The notes: generated from the letters alone by a model not told the origin. DNA of 64,000 bases from Spirochaetaceae bacterium (GCA_017614995.1 JAGAAX010000036.1:1-64000), one strand, 5' to 3'. Shown: positions 53,144 through 63,351, counted from the first letter of the stretch. A program made the numbers and translations.

Positions 53144-54683
53144 GATATTCCTTTTCAGTGTTTACGTTCCATATTGAACTTTTGTCTTCAGAACCTGAAG
53201 AAATGACTTTTACGGCCTCCATTGCTGTCACCATAGAATGATCCATATTATTATAGCGGTGCTGACCGTTTCTGCCTACACAATAAAGGTTTGAAATTCT
53301 GTTCAGGAAATTTTGAACTTCGCTGAACTGTGCGTAAGAGCCGAAATATGCAGGGTAGGCTTTCTTAACTTTTATTCTTACAGCGTCTTTTACGTCAGCT
53401 TTATTGATTACATCAATTTTTGCAAGCTCATCAATTGCAAAGTCAATAAAATCTTTGTCGCTCATCTGCCAGAATTCATCGTCTTCTTTGCAGAAATATT
53501 CAAGACCAATCCAGACTGTGTTTTCAAAGTCTTTGACCATATAAGGCGACCAGTTGTTGAAAATCTGGAGACGCCCGATTTTTACGTCCCGTTCCTGCAT
53601 ATAAATCCAGCAGTCAGGAACTATGTTGTTTACTGTCGCATATTTAGTAAGATTTTTCAAAAGCAGCTTATCAAGCAGCAGCCCGACAGTCATAAAGTCT
53701 CTGTACGGAAGTTCATGCGCAATATTGCGGACATTTTCTGGAACTGTGCCGTTTAATCTGTCTACCAAATCTTTGACAGGCATACTTGAAATAAAATAAT
53801 CCGCTGTTACAACTGAATCTGTTCCATTTTGAGAAACTGTAACACTTTTTATGGCATTATTTTCAAATTCAAGCTTTGTTACCGGCGAATTTTTGAATAT
53901 TTTTCCGCCTTTTTTCTCGATTTCTTCTGCTATTGTCTCCCAGAACTGGCCTGGACCGAACTTAGGATAAAAGAATTCTTCAATAAGCGAAGTTTCAACC
54001 TTGCCTTTTTTTGCATTGAAGGGCTTTGTCAGCGCTGTCCAGAGCAGTTTCGCAACAGAAAGCCCCTTTACACGCTGTGCACCCCAGTCAGGCGCAATCT
54101 TGGAAGGATGAACACCCCAGAGTTTTTCTGTATAATGCTCGAAAAACATCTGATATAAAGGTTTGCCGAAGCGGTTGATGTAAAAATCTTCAAGAGAATT
54201 TTCTTTTCTCTTATGGACTGTTGCAGCAATATAGCCGAATCCGGCTTTAATTGTGCGCCATAAGCCCATATTGATAAAAGTCTGTGGTTTCAAAGAAATC
54301 GGATAATCGAAGAATTTCCTCAAAAAGAAAATCCGCGACACACGCCGTCTTTTAAGCATAACATTGTCGGCCTTTTCCGGGTCTGCTGTTCCGGCTTCTG
54401 TGTTATAGTTTTTCTTTATTCCGAGCAGTATTTCATCTTTTGAAGGTGCTGTCTGTTCGGGCATCAAGCTGAACCAGAAGTTTGTTGCATTTTCATCTTT
54501 TGAGAAAAATCTGTGTCCGCCGATGTCTATACGGTTTCCGTTATAACGCACTGTTTTTGAGATTCCGCCAATTTCGTCAGTTTCTTCGTATATTTCAGGT
54601 ATAATATCTGTTGTTGTAAGCAATTGATAAGCGGCGGTAAGTCCGGCTGGACCAGCACCGATAATTACAGTTTTTTTTGACAT
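53121..54683 (-). CDS. FAD-dependent amine-oxidase-like oxidoreductase
   Basis: 520 aa. The N-terminal FAD site reads [17 protein letters not shown], followed by [20 protein letters not shown] and GGHRFFSKD. The C-terminal [18 protein letters not shown] block is the second flavin contact. It resembles a group of protoporphyrinogen-oxidase/UDP-galactopyranose-mutase-like proteins found in surface-glycan loci. True UDP-galactopyranose mutases are shorter, about 370-400 aa. Possible substrates are a sugar nucleotide or lipid-linked sugar; not established. Confidence 0.75.
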   Translation of the reverse strand: MSKKTVIIGAGPAGLTAAYQLLTTTDIIPEIYEETDEIGGISKTVRYNGNRIDIGGHRFFSKDENATNFWFSLMPEQTAPSKDEILLGIKKNYNTEAGTADPEKADNVMLKRRRVSRIFFLRKFFDYPISLKPQTFINMGLWRTIKAGFGYIAATVHKRKENSLEDFYINRFGKPLYQMFFEHYTEKLWGVHPSKIAPDWGAQRVKGLSVAKLLWTALTKPFNAKKGKVETSLIEEFFYPKFGPGQFWETIAEEIEKKGGKIFKNSPVTKLEFENNAIKSVTVSQNGTDSVVTADYFISSMPVKDLVDRLNGTVPENVRNIAHELPYRDFMTVGLLLDKLLLKNLTKYATVNNIVPDCWIYMQERDVKIGRLQIFNNWSPYMVKDFENTVWIGLEYFCKEDDEFWQMSDKDFIDFAIDELAKIDVINKADVKDAVRIKVKKAYPAYFGSYAQFSEVQNFLNRISNLYCVGRNGQHRYNNMDHSMVTAMEAVKVISSGSEDKSSIWNVNTEKEYHESKSAT

Positions 54684-54697
54684 ATCATCCTCCCAAA

Positions 54698-56707
54698 TTA
54701 ATATATTCCAATAATTCGATAAGCTAAATCAATGGCAATCATAATTAAAATAAAAAACTGAATACAGAAAACATTTTTTGAAACTAATGTTACAGGTTCT
54801 GTTGTATTTTTTCTGCATAAATAGAGAAGCGGCAGAATAGGCAGAAAATAACGTCCCTGAACAGAAGTTATAACAGGATTAGCAAAATCCGGCGGAGCTA
54901 CCAGATTAAGACTTGTAAAAATAGCACCGGAAATAAAAATAAATATAAATATTGCCACAAAGCGCTGTCCTACCGGGCGTTCCTGCATTGCGTAACCTGA
55001 TTCACTTTTTGTGCGGAACAGTTGAAAAAGGAAAAGCCCGATAATAACGGCAATAAGCAGCTTGTTCATCGGAATTGCTTCCCAGCCTAAGTAACCGCCT
55101 GCTGCCGTAACAAGATAGTAATTTCCGCGCTCAGCCAATGTGTTCAAAAGCATATATGCATATTCAAAAGGATTTTTCAAAACCCATTTTGGAGAGCACA
55201 TTTCTATAACGGTATTGACCGGTGCAAGCGAAACACTGCTTGCTTTCGGGGTTTCATTGATTGCAGCGGCAACCTGCATAACATTCACCATTTGTGTGTT
55301 CCATTTCTGATAAAAGGACTCGAAAACAAAGCTTGCGGCAAGACAGATAAAAGCAGAAAACAAGAAAAATCTTTTTGACTTTAACGATGAGAAGTTTTCC
55401 TTTTTAAGAAAAAGCACCAGAAAAACAAGAGGAAAATAAACAACTTTACTTGAAGCAAATAAGAAAATTGCAAGACAAAGACAAATACATTCTTTTTTTG
55501 AAACAGTCCGCTTTTCTGTAATAATTGCCGAAACAGCAAGAACAAAATAAAAGGTCAGTGACAGCAAAATAGAATCATAAGAGTAAGATGCAATCTGGTG
55601 AATAAACATCGGAGCCAGTGCAAATGTCGCAAAGAATGTTTTTCCATAAGAATACTTTTTTAAAGCATAATAACCTATTAAAATAAAAATCAAAAGATTG
55701 AAAAAACGCCCCAATAAAAATGTCAGCAGAAAATTCATTTTAAAGAGTCTGCCTATCGTAATGCCTAGAGCTGAAGGCAGATACATAAAGAAATATGCGC
55801 CAAGTTTTGAAGCATAAGGATATACGCTTATAAGTGAATAATCCTGCGGCTTTTTAAGCTGACTGAAAACGTGAGGCCAGATTTCTTCATAATAATTGAA
55901 AAGTGTCCAGTTCTGGTTCAGCATAAAGTCAGGTGGAACCAAAGACAAGTCTGCGGTACGTTTCATCATCTGGTTCGGCACAGTGCTCTTTATGCCGAGA
56001 AACTTGTTCGACAAATCATAAGCCGTATCAAAATGGCGGCATTCATCGCCGACTGTAAGCGGCGGCATAATAAGCATGAAAAACAGCCCGAATATGACCG
56101 CAGCCACAAGAAAAAGCTGCTCAGGTTTCAGCTGCTTTATATAAACAATATAAATGACAATAAAACCTGCAAAGATTAATCCAATACAAAGCATTGCTAT
56201 AAAAGGAATTAAATACTTCTTAAGCAGGTTGCCGTAAAGCTTGTATGCAGGTTCTTCTGTTTCAGCAGTCAGCTTTAGATTTATGTTAGTTCCATAGACG
56301 GTCACTTTATAAGTTCCGTTTTTTGCGTTTATTGCATTTGCAAAATTGAATCTGAAGTAGCCGTTTGCGTTATCCAAGTCTTTTGCTGCCGGCGAATATG
56401 CAAAAACGACTTTGCCGCCTTCATTCTGAATCTGCATAGAAACTGATAAAGGCTGGGCTTCATCAATTTTATCGAAGAATACTGTAATTCCGCTCCAATG
56501 TGAATTCTTTGCAACTAAATCAAATGAACAGCTTTCATTTTCTAAAAGAGGCATATCAGACAGGGCTTTTTCAACCGTAGACTTATATTTCGAGTTCAAT
56601 AGAAAATGGCTTATCTTTGAGACAAAATAAAAGGAAAATATCAAATAAACAAGGATTATTAAAGCAAGCCCTTTATGGCTCTTAAAAAAAAGATTGATTT
56701 TACTCAT
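54698..56707 (-). CDS. DUF2142-like polytopic membrane protein (long form)
   Basis: 669 aa from ATG 56707 (AAGGA upstream), overlapping the DUF2304 stop by eight bases. One N-terminal helix, an extracytoplasmic beta domain (about 40-160, with [10 protein letters not shown]) and about eleven more helices. [22 protein letters not shown] carries the acidic/His motif of DUF2142, and [17 protein letters not shown] closes the chain. The added soluble domain makes it longer than its paralogue at 50553. Likely a GT-C type enzyme. Confidence 0.75.
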   Translation of the reverse strand: MSKINLFFKSHKGLALIILVYLIFSFYFVSKISHFLLNSKYKSTVEKALSDMPLLENESCSFDLVAKNSHWSGITVFFDKIDEAQPLSVSMQIQNEGGKVVFAYSPAAKDLDNANGYFRFNFANAINAKNGTYKVTVYGTNINLKLTAETEEPAYKLYGNLLKKYLIPFIAMLCIGLIFAGFIVIYIVYIKQLKPEQLFLVAAVIFGLFFMLIMPPLTVGDECRHFDTAYDLSNKFLGIKSTVPNQMMKRTADLSLVPPDFMLNQNWTLFNYYEEIWPHVFSQLKKPQDYSLISVYPYASKLGAYFFMYLPSALGITIGRLFKMNFLLTFLLGRFFNLLIFILIGYYALKKYSYGKTFFATFALAPMFIHQIASYSYDSILLSLTFYFVLAVSAIITEKRTVSKKECICLCLAIFLFASSKVVYFPLVFLVLFLKKENFSSLKSKRFFLFSAFICLAASFVFESFYQKWNTQMVNVMQVAAAINETPKASSVSLAPVNTVIEMCSPKWVLKNPFEYAYMLLNTLAERGNYYLVTAAGGYLGWEAIPMNKLLIAVIIGLFLFQLFRTKSESGYAMQERPVGQRFVAIFIFIFISGAIFTSLNLVAPPDFANPVITSVQGRYFLPILPLLYLCRKNTTEPVTLVSKNVFCIQFFILIMIAIDLAYRIIGIY

Positions 56708-57071
56708 TCGGTTCATCCTTTTTCTGTTTTTCAGCTTTATTTTCTTCTGCTTCTTTTAGGGCAATATGTCTTACAAGGTCTTCAAGTTTCTGCTGAATTT
56801 GAGAAAGGTGCATTGTCAGCGTAAAAACCTTATAGATGAGAAGAAAAATAATTGACACTAAAATAAAGTTTATCGGGGCATAGAAGCCTGCAAGAGACGA
56901 TGCAAACATTGCTATTTTAGGGAATACGCTCAACACGACAAGCATCAGACCGAAGATAATCCAGAATATAAGAGATTCAAGCTTTACTTTTGACTTTCTG
57001 ATATTCACGATAATATACGCAAACGTCATTACAGAGATTATTATCAATAAAATTTGTAAAACTGATGTCAT
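56700..57071 (-). CDS. DUF2304 membrane protein
   Basis: 123 aa with three hydrophobic helices (about 3-22, 33-52, 64-84) and a charged coiled-coil tail. DUF2304 proteins regularly sit beside a dolichol-phosphate-mannose-synthase-like GT2, as here (two bases away), and are thought to help present or flip the polyprenyl-phosphate sugar. The family call rests on size, topology and this neighbour. Confidence 0.8.
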   Translation of the reverse strand: MTSVLQILLIIISVMTFAYIIVNIRKSKVKLESLIFWIIFGLMLVVLSVFPKIAMFASSLAGFYAPINFILVSIIFLLIYKVFTLTMHLSQIQQKLEDLVRHIALKEAEENKAEKQKKDEPNE

Positions 57072-57073
57072 TT

Positions 57074-57763
57074 TCAGCCTCTCTTTCTAAACCATTGAAC
57101 AAAAAGAATTGAAAGACAAATGCGCAGCATATAATGCAGCGACGACATAAAGCTTAAATAAGACGTTCCCGCAATTCTTTCGTCCATAACGACCTGCACC
57201 TCTCTTACAGTACAATTTCGGTTTATAAGATAGGCAATAGTGTCTGGTTCCGGACCGTAATTCGGTTTGTCTGCAAATTCTTTAAGAACTTTACGGCCGT
57301 AAAGACGCATACCAGAAGTAGGGTCTTTTATATGCCTGCCCGTCGTAAGCAGTATCAGAAGCGAAATTAAGCGGCTGCCTGCCATGCGCGGAGAAAACGG
57401 CTTTTTTTCAGTTACAAAGCGCGAGCCGATTACAATATCTGCGCCGGAAGCAACCATCTCTGATTCCATTTTTTCAATATATTCTGGTCTGTGCTGACCG
57501 TCGCCGTCAAACTGAATTGCAGCATCATAATCATTTAGAAGTGCATATTTCATGCCGGTCTGAAAAGCGCCTGCAAGACCTAGATTTACAGGCAAATCTA
57601 TAAGATTAAAGCCGCATTTACGGCAGATTTCAGCTGTATTGTCTTTAGAGCCGTCATTTATGATTACGTAATCAAACTGCGGATAATTGTCGCGGAGATT
57701 ATTTACAACACGCTCGATATTACCGCTTTCGTTATATGCCGGAATAATTATCAGTGTTCTCAT
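57074..57763 (-). CDS. GT2 glycosyltransferase, dolichol-phosphate-mannose-synthase-like
   Basis: 229 aa. RTLIIIPAYNESGNIERVV, DYVIINDGSKDNT, AIQFDGDGQHRPEYIEKM and VIGSRFV with DPTSGMRLYGRKVL make a textbook DPM-like enzyme that loads a sugar onto polyprenyl phosphate. Its start has no close Shine-Dalgarno: GGAG is about 25 bases away, with a small hairpin (GTCTA/TAGAC, 57774-57789) between. It heads the minus-strand transcript ending near 42543. Confidence 0.9.
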   Translation of the reverse strand: MRTLIIIPAYNESGNIERVVNNLRDNYPQFDYVIINDGSKDNTAEICRKCGFNLIDLPVNLGLAGAFQTGMKYALLNDYDAAIQFDGDGQHRPEYIEKMESEMVASGADIVIGSRFVTEKKPFSPRMAGSRLISLLILLTTGRHIKDPTSGMRLYGRKVLKEFADKPNYGPEPDTIAYLINRNCTVREVQVVMDERIAGTSYLSFMSSLHYMLRICLSILFVQWFRKRG

Positions 57764-57893
57764 TTTATAAATGGTCTAAATAAATAGACTCCTTTTTGAT
57801 AATATTTCATATCTTACAGCCTTTTTGTTTTTTTTTCTATAGTAATTATGCATGTTTATTGACATTAATAAGCAGAGCGATTTATTCTCAAGT

Positions 57894-59120
57894 ATGTTTA
57901 AATTATTCAGACGTATTCTTTGCCTTGTAGCTTTATGTTTTTTGATTTTCTGTCTTTTTTCATGCAAAAAATCTCAGACAGCAGAACTTTTTAACAGAGA
58001 ACAGCGTTTTAAGCTTGAATACGGCAGCTTTGAGAACGAGCTTAACTTATTTGATATTTCGACAAACGGCGATGTGCAGACATTTGTTGTTATGCAGGAC
58101 GGCTTTATCTATATATCAAACGGAAAAGCAAAAAAGGTGATGCAGTTTACTTCTTACGGCGACCTTCTGCGGATATTCTATAACCCGGACACAAATCCTG
58201 TGCCGTCATTCATGCTTTCAGAAAATATCTACGGTACAAAGCAGTCAACGCAAAGTGCCGTCTCGTATAAGTTCAATATGCCGGGTGCAGTTGCAGTCGA
58301 TTCAGAAAAAAATCTCTATGTAATAGACAGACTTCCGCTAGACAGGCAGGAACAGGATTTAGAGAATAATCTTCTGCTCCGAGATGTAGTGCTGCGTTTT
58401 AACAGCGACGGCACTTTTATAGACTATCTCGGTCAGCATGGTCCGGGCGGAATTCCATTTTCTTATATAGAAAATATTTACACAACACTGAACAACGAGC
58501 TTGTAGTTTCGTGCCTTACAAATACAGGCTATGCCGTCTACTGGTTCAACAAAGAAGGCTTTCTGCTTTATAATGCCCAGCTTTCGGCTGATTCAATTCC
58601 TCTTGTTGAAGACAAAAACGAATGTTTTGTATCGCTTGACAAAGTTGTACCAGATTACAAGGAGCATACGCTTTATATAAAGGCAGATTACTTTTTAAGC
58701 GACATCGATGTTCAGTCAGGCGTTCAGACCGGCGTGTCTTACGAAGGCTCATATCTTTATACACTGAATCTTGACACTGAAAAATATGAAGAGCCGCTTT
58801 CGATTCCGGGATATGAAGCCGCAAGCAGCGAATCTGCTGAAAAGACTGTTTACACGCGCTCGCTGGACTTTTTGGGCGTTACCGACTCCGGCTGGTTTTT
58901 CTTTATGACGCCAGTTGAGGGCGGCTACGTTGTCGAGATAATTCAGAAGAACGGACAGAAGCTTATAAAGAAAATCTTAAGCGTTTCTGATGACGAGCTT
59001 GTGTTCAACAATTTTTCGCTTTCAAAAGACGGAATAATAACAGCAATTCTGGCAAACGAAATAGAGGCTTCTGTTGTCTGGTGGCGCACAGACGCGGTAA
59101 TAGACGCGCTTATAAAATAA
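57894..59120 (+). CDS. Putative lipoprotein with beta-propeller-like repeats
   Basis: 408 aa from the Met at 57894, giving a lipoprotein signal (RRILCLVALCFLIFCLFSC, lipid Cys at 24); an in-frame ATG 14 codons upstream would leave an unusually long leader. Repeated segments such as MQDGFIYISNGKAKKVMQF and GAVAVDSEKNLYVIDRL suggest an NHL-type six-bladed propeller. It is probably anchored in a membrane facing the periplasm. It diverges from the polysaccharide locus. Function not known. No strong ribosome site is seen at either start; a TTGACA at 57860-57865 could be part of a promoter. Confidence 0.7.
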   Translation: MFKLFRRILCLVALCFLIFCLFSCKKSQTAELFNREQRFKLEYGSFENELNLFDISTNGDVQTFVVMQDGFIYISNGKAKKVMQFTSYGDLLRIFYNPDTNPVPSFMLSENIYGTKQSTQSAVSYKFNMPGAVAVDSEKNLYVIDRLPLDRQEQDLENNLLLRDVVLRFNSDGTFIDYLGQHGPGGIPFSYIENIYTTLNNELVVSCLTNTGYAVYWFNKEGFLLYNAQLSADSIPLVEDKNECFVSLDKVVPDYKEHTLYIKADYFLSDIDVQSGVQTGVSYEGSYLYTLNLDTEKYEEPLSIPGYEAASSESAEKTVYTRSLDFLGVTDSGWFFFMTPVEGGYVVEIIQKNGQKLIKKILSVSDDELVFNNFSLSKDGIITAILANEIEASVVWWRTDAVIDALIK

Positions 59121-59131
59121 GGACTTAATCT

Positions 59132-59662
59132 ATGGACGAGGATGCAAGAAAAAAACTTGAAGAGCAGGGCGTTGTTTTTTATTACAACAGAGAAGAACGG
59201 CTTAAGCGCATGCCTGAAAGTGCAAAGCTCTATAACGGAGAACTGCAAAGAAAAAGAGGTCTGTTCCGTGCACTTTTATATGCGCCGGGCGGCAAATATA
59301 TACTTTCTGCAATAGGAATCTTAGTAGCTGTTATTGCTTTGCTTGCAATTTTACATAAGCCCAATGAGAACACAGTAGGCGGCATTACAGCTTCCGCAAA
59401 AGCATTTGCCTACGAAGATAAAATCTACGTAAATCTGAAATTTGACAAAGACGAGAACGCGAAGAACGCTGCTGTTTTAGCTGAAGTAACCGCAGTCAAT
59501 AACGAAGATACAGCCGTTGATTCTAAAACACTTACAGGCGAATACACAGGTGAAGAGCTTGCACTCCGCACAACATTTTCAGATTTTGAGATACAAAAAG
59601 TCACTGTAAAGATTACTGTAAACGGAGAAGAAAAGACTTTGTCTGCCGCCGTTGAAAGATAA
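59132..59662 (+). CDS. Single-pass membrane protein, function unknown
   Basis: 176 aa. A charged cytoplasmic region of about 55 residues (DEDARKKLEEQG at the start), one membrane helix (about 58-75, YILSAIGILVAVIALLAIL) and an extracytoplasmic beta-rich domain (VNLKFDKDEN onward). AAGGA precedes the ATG by eight bases. It follows the lipoprotein gene by 11 bases and is probably co-transcribed. No family was recognised. Confidence 0.7.
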   Translation: MDEDARKKLEEQGVVFYYNREERLKRMPESAKLYNGELQRKRGLFRALLYAPGGKYILSAIGILVAVIALLAILHKPNENTVGGITASAKAFAYEDKIYVNLKFDKDENAKNAAVLAEVTAVNNEDTAVDSKTLTGEYTGEELALRTTFSDFEIQKVTVKITVNGEEKTLSAAVER

Positions 59663-59680
59663 TTTGTACTACCTTTTTTT

Positions 59681-59710
59681 TGCATGATGGAGTACTATAA
59701 AAGTATAGAC
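59681..59710 (+). promoter_or_regulatory. Candidate promoter before 59736
   Basis: TTGCAT (59681-59686), 18-base spacer, TATAGA (59705-59710). It is the only hexamer pair in the gap and is weak. Confidence 0.4.
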
Positions 59711-59735
59711 ACGAATAAAGGAGTTTTGCTTTTTT

Positions 59736-60152
59736 ATGGTTCAATTTTATTTTTTGTCTGTTCTATGTAATTGCATAGCAGGCTATATGTTTGCGTTCGG
59801 TTCTAATCAAGAAATTTCTGCTGACAATATAAAGCCAAATGAAAAATTCGGTTTCTTCAATAAAAACTTTCTGCTGATTCTCGGCATAGTCACTTTTATT
59901 ACCGGCGTTTTCAAATTGATTACACCGTTTCACAGCAAAGTGCCGTTTTTCGGCGATTTAATTCCGGCTGTGGCAGGTATTGTTTCAGGCTTTTGTCTGC
60001 TTTTAGATTATTACAATGATGTGACAACTGTTCCTATTGCGCTGCCAGAAAAGCTTGATTCAATTCTGATAAAAAGCCGCAGATATGTCGGAATTATTGT
60101 TATGGCTTCGGCTGTAATTCACTTTTTGATTCCAGCGGTACCGCTTTTTTAG
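59736..60152 (+). CDS. Small polytopic membrane protein, function unknown
   Basis: 138 aa with about four hydrophobic helices (about 3-20, 44-62, 70-90, 115-134) and short loops. AAGGAG lies 10 bases before the ATG. It precedes a Nudix hydrolase gene by 11 bases. No motif points to a function. Confidence 0.75.
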   Translation: MVQFYFLSVLCNCIAGYMFAFGSNQEISADNIKPNEKFGFFNKNFLLILGIVTFITGVFKLITPFHSKVPFFGDLIPAVAGIVSGFCLLLDYYNDVTTVPIALPEKLDSILIKSRRYVGIIVMASAVIHFLIPAVPLF

Positions 60153-60163
60153 CCGGAGTTTAT

Positions 60164-60562
60164 ATGAAACATTCTGTTGCCGGCATCGTCCGCAAGAACG
60201 GGCTCTTTTTTGTTGCGCGCCGTATTCCTTCCGGCGAAATGGGCTGTCACTGGGAATTTCCCGGCGGAAAAGTTGAGAATGACGAAAATTTTCAGGAAAC
60301 GCTTATACGCGAATACAAAGAAGAGTTCGGCATTACAGTAAAAGTCGGAAGTCTTATAGGAGAGGCGACTTTTGCACACAGAGGCATAGAAGTTAGGCTT
60401 CATGCTTATGAGGTGATTTTTCCGGAAGGTGAGCTTAAGTTTGTTTTGTCAGAGCATACAGAAGTAAAATGGGTCACGCTAAAAGAAATAGAAACTCTGC
60501 TTTTTGTTGATTCAGATTTGCTTCTGCTGCCTTATGTTTCAGAATGGAATAAAAACAACTAA
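60164..60562 (+). CDS. Nudix hydrolase, MutT-like
   Basis: 132 aa. The complete Nudix box GX5EX7REUXEEXGU is at 35-57 (Gly35, Glu41, Arg49-Glu50, Glu53-Glu54, Gly56). It begins HSVAGIVRKNGLFFVARRIPSGEMGCHWEFPG in the manner of MutT, which removes oxidised dGTP, but other nucleoside-diphosphate substrates are possible. GGAG precedes the ATG. Confidence 0.92.
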   Translation: MKHSVAGIVRKNGLFFVARRIPSGEMGCHWEFPGGKVENDENFQETLIREYKEEFGITVKVGSLIGEATFAHRGIEVRLHAYEVIFPEGELKFVLSEHTEVKWVTLKEIETLLFVDSDLLLLPYVSEWNKNN

Positions 60563-60572
60563 AAAGGAATAT

Positions 60573-60929
60573 ATGAAAAAAGTATTGATTGTCACTTTAA
60601 CAGCACTTTTTGTATCACTTGCTTTTCAAAGCTGTAAGCAGAAAAAAGAAATAGAAATAGTTCTTCCTGCTTTATTAAAAAGCCCTGCACAGGAAGACTG
60701 GGCTGTTATTCAAGAGCCTTATACAGCTTTTTACGACGAGCCTGATATAAATTCAGGTATTGCTGCACATGCAAGGCGCGGTGACGTGCTTCAGGTAAAA
60801 GGACGCAAAATTGATGATGACAGACAGATTTGGATTAAATTTGATCAAGGCTGGACACCAAGTTCTGTTGTAATTATATATTCAAATGAATTGAAAGCAC
60901 GGAAAGCTGCTTCAAATATAGAAAACTAG
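60573..60929 (+). CDS. Small lipoprotein with SH3-like domain
   Basis: 118 aa from ATG 60573 with AAGGA four bases upstream; the longer frame starts inside the Nudix gene. Signal KKVLIVTLTALFVSLAFQSC, lipid Cys at about 21. The mature part, with WAVIQEPYTAFYDEPDINS and GDVLQVKGRKIDDDRQIWIKF, resembles a bacterial SH3 domain that binds cell-wall peptide. The domain call is by pattern. Confidence 0.7.
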   Translation: MKKVLIVTLTALFVSLAFQSCKQKKEIEIVLPALLKSPAQEDWAVIQEPYTAFYDEPDINSGIAAHARRGDVLQVKGRKIDDDRQIWIKFDQGWTPSSVVIIYSNELKARKAASNIEN

Positions 60930-60958
60930 ACTTAAAAAGCAGGTCTGTGAGGTTATTA

Positions 60959-62443
60959 ATGACAAAAAAGTTTGATTGCGAAAAGATTTTCTTTTTGTGT
61001 GTTATAGCAGTTTCGGTACTTTTTTTGCTGCCGATGCTTTTGCTTTCGTTTTATAATCATCCGTCTGTAGACGATTTTTCTTATTCGCTTACAACGCATG
61101 AAGTCTGGCAAAGTTCACACTCTGTTTTTGCACTTATTGCTGAAGCTGTAAAAACTTCAATTAGATATTGGCATACGTGGCAGGGCTTGTATTCTTCAGC
61201 TTTTCTCTTATCGCTTCAGCCGTCTATTTTTGGTGAGGCATTTTATGCGCTGGCCGCTATCTTTATTATTCTCTCACTTTATGGTTCGGCTGTGCTTTTC
61301 TGTTATTACGTTTTTCACAAAAAGCTTGAATTTGGGAAGCTTGAGTCTGTGTCTTTCGGTTTTTTGCTTGCGCTGCTGTGCCTTCAATGGATGCCGTCTG
61401 CCTTGCAGGGCATTTACTGGTTTAACGGCGCTGGCAACTACACATTCTTTTTTGCTGTTCTTTTAGTGCTTGCAGTAGCAAATATAAGCATTTCAAGTGA
61501 AAATTTTGAAAAGCTTAACGCGAAAATCTGTCTTAAAATTGCAGCTGCCTCGATTATTGCCTTTATTCTTTCAGGCGGAAACCACGTAACAGCTTTTATC
61601 GGCTTTATGATGATTCTGGGCTTTGTAGTCTACGGGCTTTGGAACAGAAAAAAATCTTACTTTATCGGAAACATTCTGCCGCTTTTATGCTCTGCAATTG
61701 GGTTAATTCTTAATTTTACCGCACCTGGCACAAAAGCCAGGCAGGCTGCTTTTCAAAAAAGCGGTTTTGCAAAAACCATAGTTTTGGCAACATTCAGAGG
61801 CTTTGAAAATACAAATACATGGCTTAATATTGCAATTATTCTGTCTATAGCGCTTGTAATTCCGTTTTTGCTCCGCGGTGCTAAACGCCTTGTTGAAAAA
61901 GACTATAAATTTGACAAGCCGCTTCTGGTGCTTATTCTTGGAGCAGCGTGGTCTTGTCTTATGTTCTGCCCGCCGCTTTACGCGATGGGGCACGAGGGCG
62001 ACGGCAGACTATTGAACACAGTCTATTTTTCAATTGTGTTTATTCTTTTTATTGAAGCATTTTATATTTGCGGCTGGTTTGTCTCAAAAACAAATGTTGA
62101 TTTAGAAAAGCTAAAAGAGAACTTAAAGCCCAAATCTAGACTTTTTGCAGTTATCGGCATTGCATTTCTGGCAATGACATTGTTCTGTGCATGCGTAAGA
62201 ACCTCTTATGGTTATCAGGCTGCACTGATGATTGCAAATGGAAGGGCAGCCCAATACGACAGAGAAGCGAATGCCCGCGCCAAACTTGCGGAAAATTCAG
62301 CAGGACAGGACATTAAGTTCAAATCTTTTACGGTAAAGCCGTCCTTGCTTTTCTTTGCAGATTTGTCGGCAAACCCAGATGAATGGCCGTGTACAGATTA
62401 TGCAAAATTCTATAATCTAAAAAGCGCGTGTCTTGAAGAATAA
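60959..62443 (+). CDS. DUF6056-like polytopic membrane protein
   Basis: 494 aa from ATG 60959 (GAGG six bases upstream). About eleven hydrophobic helices. The first periplasmic loop carries YNHPSVDDFSYSLTTHEVW, the acidic DD motif of GT-C-like membrane proteins, and GIYWFNGAGNYTFFF is typical for the DUF6056 group found near surface-glycan genes. It may use a polyprenyl-linked sugar. It is outside the main locus, just before coaX. Confidence 0.7.
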   Translation: MTKKFDCEKIFFLCVIAVSVLFLLPMLLLSFYNHPSVDDFSYSLTTHEVWQSSHSVFALIAEAVKTSIRYWHTWQGLYSSAFLLSLQPSIFGEAFYALAAIFIILSLYGSAVLFCYYVFHKKLEFGKLESVSFGFLLALLCLQWMPSALQGIYWFNGAGNYTFFFAVLLVLAVANISISSENFEKLNAKICLKIAAASIIAFILSGGNHVTAFIGFMMILGFVVYGLWNRKKSYFIGNILPLLCSAIGLILNFTAPGTKARQAAFQKSGFAKTIVLATFRGFENTNTWLNIAIILSIALVIPFLLRGAKRLVEKDYKFDKPLLVLILGAAWSCLMFCPPLYAMGHEGDGRLLNTVYFSIVFILFIEAFYICGWFVSKTNVDLEKLKENLKPKSRLFAVIGIAFLAMTLFCACVRTSYGYQAALMIANGRAAQYDREANARAKLAENSAGQDIKFKSFTVKPSLLFFADLSANPDEWPCTDYAKFYNLKSACLEE

Positions 62444-62456
62444 AAGGAAGGTATCT

Positions 62457-63254
62457 ATGCTTTTAGCAATTGATGTCGGCAACACAAATGTTGTAATCGC
62501 CTTGTTTCATGAAGCAGAGCTTGTACATGAATGGCGCATTAACAGCGATCCGAAACGCACCGCCGATGAATATATCTCTATTTTGTTGTCATTATTCCGC
62601 GATGCAGGCTTGTCGCTTTCAGCCATAGATTCATCTGTAATGAGCACCGTTGTTCCTCAGCTTTTAGGCCCGTTTATCAGAGTAGTGGAACGGCTTAGCG
62701 GCAAAAAGCCTTTAGTTGTAAATGCTTCAATTTATGACAAACTGCCTGTAAAAGTGCCGGAAACAGCCCTGCACGAAATTGGAACAGACTTAGTCTGCAA
62801 TGCTGTAGAAGCCTATTTTCTCTGCAAAGAGTCTTGTATTGTTGTAGATTTTGGTACAGCACTTACTTTTACGGCACTTGCCGCTGACGGTCAAATCGAA
62901 GGCGTCGCCATAACGCCCGGTCTCGGCACAGCTGTTACAGCCTTGTTCTCAAATACAGCCCAGCTGCCGTCTGTTCCTCTTGAAGCGCCGCCGTCAAGTC
63001 TCGGCACAAACACAATTCATTCGATTCAAGCCGGAATTGTGCTCGGCTACAAAGGTCTTGTAGAATCTTTGATAGCTGACATGAAACGCGACATGCACAA
63101 CAAAAACGGCACACCCGAATCTGAAATTCATGTCGTTGCAACCGGCGGACTTAACAGCGTACTTAAGCCCATTACATCTGTTTTTCAGCATGTAGACAAA
63201 CAGCTTACACTCAAAGGCTTAAGACGCATAGCCGAAATCTGTGGCGAATGCTGA
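62457..63254 (+). CDS. coaX: Type III pantothenate kinase
   Basis: First step of coenzyme A synthesis. It is 265 aa from ATG 62457, with AAGGAAGG upstream; the longer frame begins within the previous gene. The phosphate-1 motif AIDVGNTNVVIALF (4-17), GTDLVCNAVEAY with the catalytic Asp, and VVDFGTALTFTAL identify the CoaX type, which takes no feedback from CoA. The C-terminal VATGGLNSVLKPI is also conserved. Confidence 0.95.
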   Translation: MLLAIDVGNTNVVIALFHEAELVHEWRINSDPKRTADEYISILLSLFRDAGLSLSAIDSSVMSTVVPQLLGPFIRVVERLSGKKPLVVNASIYDKLPVKVPETALHEIGTDLVCNAVEAYFLCKESCIVVDFGTALTFTALAADGQIEGVAITPGLGTAVTALFSNTAQLPSVPLEAPPSSLGTNTIHSIQAGIVLGYKGLVESLIADMKRDMHNKNGTPESEIHVVATGGLNSVLKPITSVFQHVDKQLTLKGLRRIAEICGEC

Positions 63255-63291
63255 GGAATCATCAATTCTTCAAAAAAGCGTTTGTTTGCTC

Positions 63292-63320
63292 TTGACTTAA
63301 ACGAGCTTATTTGTAATAAT
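63292..63320 (+). promoter_or_regulatory. Promoter before the mS38-like gene
   Basis: TTGACT (63292-63297), 16-17 base spacer, TAATAAT (63314-63320). The start would lie about 25 bases before the GTG at 63352. Confidence 0.6.
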
Positions 63321-63351
63321 AATCAACAAGTTTTCAATAAGGAGTGCCGTT

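Noticed and set aside
53121-54683. UDP-galactopyranose mutase (glf)
   Set aside because: It shares the FAD fold but is about 520 aa, much longer than Glf, and the sequence is closer to protoporphyrinogen-oxidase-like proteins.
57860-57888. Promoter inside the start of the lipoprotein gene
   Set aside because: TTGACA and TTATTC are 17 bases apart, but the start would fall at or after the chosen ATG, so it is not called.
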